A DNA stretch of 9,572 bases from Chthoniobacterales bacterium (lineage in GTDB: Bacteria; Verrucomicrobiota; Verrucomicrobiia; Chthoniobacterales; UBA10450), in contig JACCTI010000265.1 in NCBI GenBank assembly GCA_013812515.1, positions 1 to 9,572 of the forward strand, given 5' to 3'. Below the pieces are notes generated by a model, which did no database searches, had not been told where the DNA came from, and saw only the letters and a list, made by a program, of their open reading frames with translations. Shown piece by piece: positions 5,239-9,572 of this stretch. A program made the translations under genes and the position numbers. The first letter of the stretch is position 1; every line of letters begins with the position of its first letter.

Positions 5239-7068
5239 ATGGCTGACCTCCCTGTCGCTCCTGGCGTTCATCGACCGCGCAACGTCGATTGGAAACGCGC
5301 CGCCGCTTTGCTGTATGGCGATTGGGGCACGAGCAAAGCGTATGTCATCGGCCTCGCGTTCATCGCCGCCGGCTTTTCCTCGTTGCCGATTATCCTCGCG
5401 GTCTGCGTGCTCACGGCGGTGGTGGCCTACAACTACATCATTGTCTGCGAGCACTTCCCGGATGGCGGCGGCGTTTACTCCGCGGCCCGCCGACAAAGCC
5501 GCTTTCTCGCCTCAACGGGCGCGCTCTTGCTCGTCGCCAACTTCATGGTCACAGCGGCGCTGAGCGGGTGGGCCGCCGTGAGTTACCTGGGTGTGCCAAC
5601 CCGTTATGCGCAGATCGCGACCATGGGCCTGATCCTGCTCGTGGGCGTCATTAACTTTTTCGGCCCGAAACACAGCGGCAGTGTCTCCCTCTGGCTGGCC
5701 ATTCCTGCCGTCGTCGTGGTGCTCCTGATCGTTGGTCTGAGCGCGCCGCATCTCACGACGGTTTACCTCGAGCCGCGCCACGCTGATCTCGGCCCTACGT
5801 GGGTGGCATTCGTTGGTGTGATTCTCGCGCTCAGCGGAGTGGAAGCCGTAGCGAACATCACCGGTGTGATGAAGCCGGACGCTGATTCGACTCTGGAGAA
5901 GCCAAAGGTCACACGCACGGCCACGAAGGCGATTGTGCCTGTCGCGATCGAAGTTGTTCTCGGCACCGCGCTGCTCGGTTGGGCCATGCTTTCTTTGCCG
6001 AAGAGTTTCTCGGGCCAGCTGGAAGCGCACAAAGAAGACATGCTCCGCTTCCTCGCGGAACACTACGGCTCCCTTGTCATCGGACCGGGCGGGGGCACGA
6101 TCTTCGGCCTCGTCGTCGGCATCGTCTTCGGCCTGCTGCTCTTCAGCGCGGTAAACACCGCGATCGTCGCCCTCATCGGAGTCATCTACATGATGGCGCA
6201 GGATGGCGAAATGCCGCGCCAGCTGGCGCGCTTGAATGGTCACGGTGTCCCCGTGATCCCGCTCTTCGTCGCCACCGGTATTCCGATTCTGATCCTTGCG
6301 GTCACGAAGCAATTCGAGGGCTTGGCGGGCCTCTACGCCATCGGTGTGGTGGGCGCGATCGCGGTGAATCTCGGCGCGTGCACCTTTAACAAACGTCTTG
6401 ATTTAAGATGGTTCGAGCGAGCGGTGATGGGACTGACCTTCGTTGTCCTTGCTGCGGTTGAATTAACGATCGCGAAGACGAAACCCGACGCGCTCTTCTT
6501 CGCGATGTGCGTCCTCGGCGTCGGTTATGGACTGCGCGCCTATTCGCACAAGCTCTCCGGATTAAAGACGGTAACGGTGACGCGCGGCGTCGCTGCGATG
6601 GTGACGCCGAACCTGGCGACGGCGATGCAGCCGCGTCTGGACGAAGGCGAGAAGATCATGGTCGCGGCCCGTGGAATTACGCCGGTCCTCGGCTTCGCGT
6701 TGGAGGAGGCGCAGCTGCGGAAAGCAGTTCTCTGCGTCCTCTACGTGAAAGAGGTTGCGGTTTACTTCTCGGCAGCTCCCTCTGTCTTGGAACGCCGCGC
6801 GAAGTGGCAGGATGATCCCGAGGCAAATGCCATCATGTCGCTGATGGTGAAGGAAGGAGCGGAACGAGGCGTCTGCGTGCTTCCAGTCTACGCAGTGAGC
6901 GAGGACGCTGCCGCCACCATCCTCGATCTCTCCGCGACCATGGGCGTCGATTACCTCTTGATCGGCGCCTCGCAGCGGAGCGCCATGACTCATCTCCTCC
7001 GCGGCAGTGTTGTCACCAACGTCGCTGCGCAATTGCCAGACGAGATCCGGCTGGTGATCTTCGGCTAA
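5239..7068 (+). CDS. APC-superfamily permease fused to a C-terminal universal stress protein (UspA) domain
   Basis: From ATG 5239 the product has 609 residues. Residues about 30-435 contain roughly twelve hydrophobic spans with APC-type features: YVIGLAFIAAG in the first span, EHFPDGGGVYSAAR (71-84) between spans 2 and 3, and GVEAVANITG (200-209). Residues about 470-609 form a soluble alpha/beta domain that begins EKIMVAARG and ends with the Usp nucleotide-loop region (IGASQRS, then LLRGSV, 575-591). The first loop glycine is kept (G576), but the second position of G-2x-G is Gln579, so ATP binding may be altered. Such fusions are known in APC and cation-chloride-type transporters, where the soluble domain is thought to regulate transport. 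The substrate is unknown; amino acids are likely. The frame is open upstream to a TTG at 5092, overlapping the methyltransferase gene. I prefer ATG 5239 because the extra segment is proline-rich and lacks family character. serA follows after 6 bases. Confidence 0.9.
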   Translation: MADLPVAPGVHRPRNVDWKRAAALLYGDWGTSKAYVIGLAFIAAGFSSLPIILAVCVLTAVVAYNYIIVCEHFPDGGGVYSAARRQSRFLASTGALLLVANFMVTAALSGWAAVSYLGVPTRYAQIATMGLILLVGVINFFGPKHSGSVSLWLAIPAVVVVLLIVGLSAPHLTTVYLEPRHADLGPTWVAFVGVILALSGVEAVANITGVMKPDADSTLEKPKVTRTATKAIVPVAIEVVLGTALLGWAMLSLPKSFSGQLEAHKEDMLRFLAEHYGSLVIGPGGGTIFGLVVGIVFGLLLFSAVNTAIVALIGVIYMMAQDGEMPRQLARLNGHGVPVIPLFVATGIPILILAVTKQFEGLAGLYAIGVVGAIAVNLGACTFNKRLDLRWFERAVMGLTFVVLAAVELTIAKTKPDALFFAMCVLGVGYGLRAYSHKLSGLKTVTVTRGVAAMVTPNLATAMQPRLDEGEKIMVAARGITPVLGFALEEAQLRKAVLCVLYVKEVAVYFSAAPSVLERRAKWQDDPEANAIMSLMVKEGAERGVCVLPVYAVSEDAAATILDLSATMGVDYLLIGASQRSAMTHLLRGSVVTNVAAQLPDEIRLVIFG

Positions 7069-7074
7069 CCACAG

Positions 7075-8664
7075 TTGCAACAAAAAGTTCTCATTGCGGA
7101 TCCCATTTCTTCTGGCGGGGTGGAGGAACTCGCGCGTGACGGCGCACTGGAAGTCTTGGTGCAAATCGGTCTGCCTGAAACGGATTTGATTAAGCTGGTC
7201 CCGGACTTCAGCGCGCTGGTCGTGCGGAGTGAGACCAAGGTAACCAAAGCAGTGCTCGACGCTGCGGTGAAGCTACGGGTGGTGGGACGCGCCGGGGTTG
7301 GCGTAGACAATGTGGATGTTGAAACTGCCACGCGCCGGGGCGTGATCGTGATGAACGCTCCCGGCGGAAACACCGTCTCCACCGCGGAGCACGCCTTCTC
7401 CTTGCTCCTTTGCGCCGCGCGCAAACTCCCGCAGGCGGATGCGATGATTCGCAGTGGCAAATGGGCCCGAAAAGAATTCCAAGGCGTCGAGCTCTACAAC
7501 AAATCGTTAGGCATCATCGGCATGGGCCGGATCGGGAGTGAACTCAGCCGCCGCGCCATCGCTTTCGGCATGCGCGTTCTCGCCTTCGACCCCTACCTCG
7601 CCGCGACTCGCGCCCGCACCATGCAGATCGAGTTGTTGGACGATCTCGGCGATTTGCTCAAGGAAGCCGATTTCATCACGCTGCACACGCCGCTCACGCC
7701 GGAGACGCACCATCTCTTGAATGCGACCCGCCTCGCTCAGACACGACGAGGCGTTCGTATTATTAACTGTGCGCGCGGGGGCCTGATCGATGAAGCGGCG
7801 CTCGCCGACGCCTTGCGCAGCGGGCAGGTGGCGGCAGCCGCGCTGGATGTCTTTGAATCGGAGCCCTTGCCGCTCGATTCGCCCTTGCGGGATCTGCCAA
7901 CTCTGGTTCTCACGCCGCATCTCGGAGCTTCCACCGCGGAAGCGCAGGAAAGCGTCGGGATCGAGATTGCGCAATCCATCCGCGCCGCCTTGCTCGATGG
8001 GACGATCCGGAACGCGGTGAACATGCCGAATCTCGATGCCAAGACGCTCGCGGTCATCGGCCCGCATCTTCGCTTTGGCGAAAAACTTGGCCGCTTCCTT
8101 TCGCAGCTCGCGCCGAATCGCGTCGATCACCTCAACATCAACTACAGCGGCAAAGTCAACGAGGTCGACACCACTGCCATCACCCGCTCGGTGCTAAAAG
8201 GATTCCTCCAAAAAGCTGGTGGAATCGAGGTGAACGAAGTGAACGCGCCGGCCTACGCGGAAAGCCTCGGCTTGAAGATCACCGAGACGCGTTTGAGCGC
8301 AGTCGGCGATTACACAGATTTGCTCGAACTTTCCGTCTCGGCGGAAGGGAACAGTGTCTCCGTCGCAGGGGCGTTCTTCGGGGTAACCCCGCGCATCGTG
8401 AGCGTGAACAGCCGCCCCGTGGAAGCGCGGCCGCAGGGCGTTGTTCTTGTGCTGGAGAATACCGATCGACCCGGCATTGTTGGGCGCATCGGCACACTCC
8501 TCGGCGATCACGGCGTAAACATTGCAACCATGTCATTGAGCCGGAACGAAGCCGGCGGCACCGCCCTGACCGTGCTAAATCTCGATACTGTCCCGGGCGA
8601 CAAACTGCTCACGACGATTCGCGCCAGCGAAGACATCCACGCCGCGCAGGTGATAGAATTGTGA
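7075..8664 (+). CDS. serA: D-3-phosphoglycerate dehydrogenase SerA (ASB and ACT domains)
   Basis: A 529-residue protein, the usual length of long-type SerA, which oxidises 3-phosphoglycerate to 3-phosphohydroxypyruvate with NAD+, the first step of serine synthesis. Substrate-domain motifs GRAGVGVDNVD (71-81) and GGNTVSTAEH (97-106) are present. The Rossmann loop is GMGRIG (149-154), with D172 as the likely NAD-ribose acid. The catalytic set is R234 (CARGG), E263 (ESEP) and H282 (PHLGAST). Residues about 320-450 are the allosteric-substrate-binding (ASB) domain. Residues about 456-529 are an ACT domain (LVLENTDRPGIVGRIGTLLG, then HGVNIATMSL), so feedback control by serine is plausible. The start is TTG 7075 (LQQKVLIADP, with Met at initiation), 6 bases after the permease stop. 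No ATG fits the conserved N-terminus, and there is no Shine-Dalgarno sequence. The tight spacing implies co-transcription, possibly translational coupling, with the permease. Confidence 0.97.
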   Translation: MQQKVLIADPISSGGVEELARDGALEVLVQIGLPETDLIKLVPDFSALVVRSETKVTKAVLDAAVKLRVVGRAGVGVDNVDVETATRRGVIVMNAPGGNTVSTAEHAFSLLLCAARKLPQADAMIRSGKWARKEFQGVELYNKSLGIIGMGRIGSELSRRAIAFGMRVLAFDPYLAATRARTMQIELLDDLGDLLKEADFITLHTPLTPETHHLLNATRLAQTRRGVRIINCARGGLIDEAALADALRSGQVAAAALDVFESEPLPLDSPLRDLPTLVLTPHLGASTAEAQESVGIEIAQSIRAALLDGTIRNAVNMPNLDAKTLAVIGPHLRFGEKLGRFLSQLAPNRVDHLNINYSGKVNEVDTTAITRSVLKGFLQKAGGIEVNEVNAPAYAESLGLKITETRLSAVGDYTDLLELSVSAEGNSVSVAGAFFGVTPRIVSVNSRPVEARPQGVVLVLENTDRPGIVGRIGTLLGDHGVNIATMSLSRNEAGGTALTVLNLDTVPGDKLLTTIRASEDIHAAQVIEL

Positions 8665-8732
8665 GTTCAGACGCGTCCAAGCGGCTCTCGTTCAGCGATT
8701 AAGTTCGAAGTCCAAACTCAAGCTCTCCTTCT

Positions 8733-8993
8733 ATGAACTTAACTGCCATTCTCGTTACCTGCCTTATCGGGTTAGTCGTTGGTGCGATCGCCAAGCTGCT
8801 CATGCCCGGGAAAGATCCAGGTGGCTGCATCATCACGATGTTGATCGGTATCGCCGGCGCGTGGCTCGGCACGTTTCTCGGCCGGATCACTTTCGGGGGG
8901 CAGAATTACGCCGCCGGGTGGATCATGTCGGTCATCGGAGCCATGCTCCTGCTGTTGATCTACCGCTTGATCATCGGTAAGCGCGGGACGTAG
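8733..8993 (+). CDS. GlsB/YeaQ/YmgE family stress-response membrane protein (transglycosylase-associated protein)
   Basis: An 86-residue protein with three hydrophobic glycine-rich spans: ILVTCLIGLVVGAIAKLLMPG (6-26), ITMLIGIAGAWLGTFLG (34-50) and IMSVIGAMLLLLIYRLIIGK (64-83). The motif GAIAKLLMPGKDPGG after the first span, then IIT-LIGIAGA-LG, is the signature of the Transgly_assoc family. Size and topology match E. coli YeaQ and YmgE (82-84 residues). The function is not established; members are induced by stationary phase, acid or osmotic stress, and the peptidoglycan link in the name is historical. It starts at ATG 8733, 68 bases after serA. The preceding pyrimidine-rich bases (CTCTCCTTCT) offer no Shine-Dalgarno sequence. 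It may be read through from serA or have its own promoter; I see no clear one. Confidence 0.93.
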   Translation: MNLTAILVTCLIGLVVGAIAKLLMPGKDPGGCIITMLIGIAGAWLGTFLGRITFGGQNYAAGWIMSVIGAMLLLLIYRLIIGKRGT

Positions 8994-9216
8994 CTCGGCG
9001 GTGTAACGAAGCGTTGTCTTCCTGAGCCGCATAGGCGGCGGGACTTCACACGCGGTTACGATCGCGCTCTGGCACGAGATCGAAGCGCGCGACTACTTGT
9101 AGAGGCGTTTGTTTTAAACGCCTGGCGCAGATGTCGCTACGGCCTGTCCCCGGTGCTTGACACAAGCACCGCTACAGCCAGTTTGCATTTCCTAAATCAA
9201 GTGCGCTCGTCTCGCG
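8994..9216. other. 223-base intergenic region before the EamA gene
   Basis: There is no credible ORF here. From left to right it holds a short hairpin GCCGC-ATAG-GCGGC (9026-9039), which lacks a T-run and so is not a typical terminator for the GlsB-type gene. Next comes a GC-rich stretch whose TCGCGC (9062-9067) could pair with GCGCGA (9087-9092). Last is the GTAG hairpin pair at 9099-9175, annotated separately. CTAC at 9093-9096 abuts GTAG at 9099-9102 with two bases between, so a degenerate third hairpin unit could extend to the left on the minus strand. The promoter of the EamA gene should lie in the last 40 bases, but no clear boxes are visible. Confidence 0.45.
9099..9175. repeat. second REP-like GTAG hairpin pair, with two unrelated stems
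   Basis: The left unit, plus strand, is GTAG (9099-9102), then AGGCGTTT (9103-9110), loop GTTTT, then AAACGCCT (9116-9123), a perfect 8-bp stem. The right unit, read on the minus strand from 9175, is GTAG, then CGGTGCTTG, loop TGT, then CAAGCACCG down to 9151, a perfect 9-bp stem. The units face each other exactly as in the pair at 3985-4056. Here, however, the two stems have different sequences from one another and from the first pair; only the GTAG foot and the hairpin layout are shared. The 27-base linker contains another CTAC at 9137-9140 without an obvious hairpin. This is best read as REP-like units or a small non-autonomous element; it could also act as a transcript-end structure. Confidence 0.65.
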
Positions 9217-9572
9217 ATGAAGCAGCCTTCGAAGATCGCGCTCGTTGCGGCGTTCGCTATTCTTTACGTCGTCTGGGGTTCAACCTATCTCGGGATCCTC
9301 TTCGCGATCAAGTCCATCCCGCCGCTGCTCATGGCGGGCTCCCGTTATTTCACCGCAGGTTTGCTCATGTATGCCGTCACTCGCCTGCGAGGTGCGCCTC
9401 CTTCGGGCTGGGTTGAGTGGCGCACCGCCGCAATCGTCGGTGCTGCCCTTCTCCTTGGGGGCAACGGCGGTGTGACGGTCGCGGAGCAGTTCGTCGCCTC
9501 GGGTCTCGCCGCCGTCGTTATCGCAACTGTTCCGATCTACATCGCGCTGCTTGGCTGGATCACGGGCTCAGC
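9217..9572 (+). CDS. EamA-family (DMT superfamily, YedA-like) exporter, N-terminal part only
   Basis: The frame is open from ATG 9217 to the window edge and gives 118 residues. It starts MKQPSKIALVAAFAILYVVW and continues GSTYLGILFAIKSIPPLLMA, then GSRYFTAGLLMYAVTR. The string 'YVVWGSTYLGI--AIKSIPPLLMAGSRYFTAG' followed by GGNGGVTVAEQFVASGLAAVVIATVPIY (roughly residues 79-106) is characteristic of the first EamA repeat of YedA/RhaT-type transporters. These normally have ten spans and about 290-310 residues, so roughly 60 percent is missing. Members export amino acids, metabolites or drugs; substrate cannot be inferred. Four hydrophobic spans are visible. There is no Shine-Dalgarno sequence before the ATG. 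The REP-like pair ends 41 bases upstream. Confidence 0.9.
   Translation, partial: MKQPSKIALVAAFAILYVVWGSTYLGILFAIKSIPPLLMAGSRYFTAGLLMYAVTRLRGAPPSGWVEWRTAAIVGAALLLGGNGGVTVAEQFVASGLAAVVIATVPIYIALLGWITGS

Noticed and set aside
5512..6312. 266-residue minus-strand ORF
   Set aside because: Antisense shadow of the permease; extremely charged (D/E/R/H-rich) with no recognisable domain.
7507..8130. 207-residue minus-strand ORF inside serA
   Set aside because: Antisense to highly conserved SerA catalytic motifs; composition is that of a shadow.
9026..9039. GCCGC-ATAG-GCGGC hairpin as a terminator for the GlsB-type gene
   Set aside because: The stem is only 5 bp and is followed by GGGACTTC, with no T-run.

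Overview
The window is a GC-rich chromosomal segment carrying ordinary chromosomal genes. It most likely comes from a member of the PVC group, probably a soil Verrucomicrobiota (Chthoniobacterales or Spartobacteria type). Three things point there. One is a very long Gre-family factor with an N-terminal extension like the one I recall from Chlamydia. Another is a TIGR04073 'exosortase system-associated' protein. The third is the lack of a clear Shine-Dalgarno sequence at essentially every start. This placement is inference from protein families; no rRNA or tRNA gene is present.

Layout: (1) the 5' end of a HerA-like (DUF853) ATPase gene on the minus strand, cut by the window edge (1-253); (2) a short plus-strand ORF for a possible 53-residue double-membrane-span protein (353-514); (3) a minus-strand gene for a 628-residue GreA/GreB-type elongation factor with a long N-terminal fusion (601-2487); (4) a divergent intergenic region, followed by plus-strand genes for a TerC membrane protein (2608-3558) and the TIGR04073 exported protein (3571-3975), 12 bases apart; (5) an inverted pair of GTAG-headed hairpins (3985-4056) lying directly in front of a TRAM/4Fe-4S RNA uracil-5-methyltransferase gene (4062-5165); (6) an APC-type permease fused to a C-terminal universal stress domain (5239-7068), followed 6 bases later by serA (7075-8664); (7) a small GlsB/YeaQ-type membrane protein (8733-8993); (8) a 223-base intergenic region holding a second GTAG-hairpin pair (9099-9175); (9) the 5' part of an EamA/YedA-type exporter gene running off the right edge (9217-9572).

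From terC onward all genes lie on the plus strand. Two tight junctions (terC to TIGR04073, and permease to serA) suggest short transcription units. The rest is a mixed housekeeping neighbourhood: transcription, rRNA modification, serine synthesis, transport and envelope stress. There is no phage, CRISPR, toxin or defence gene cluster. The signals least explained by ordinary annotation are the two REP-like hairpin pairs. They share one architecture but have different stem sequences, and one of them occupies the place of a ribosome binding site. The other two are the Gre fusion protein and the tiny hydrophobic ORF.
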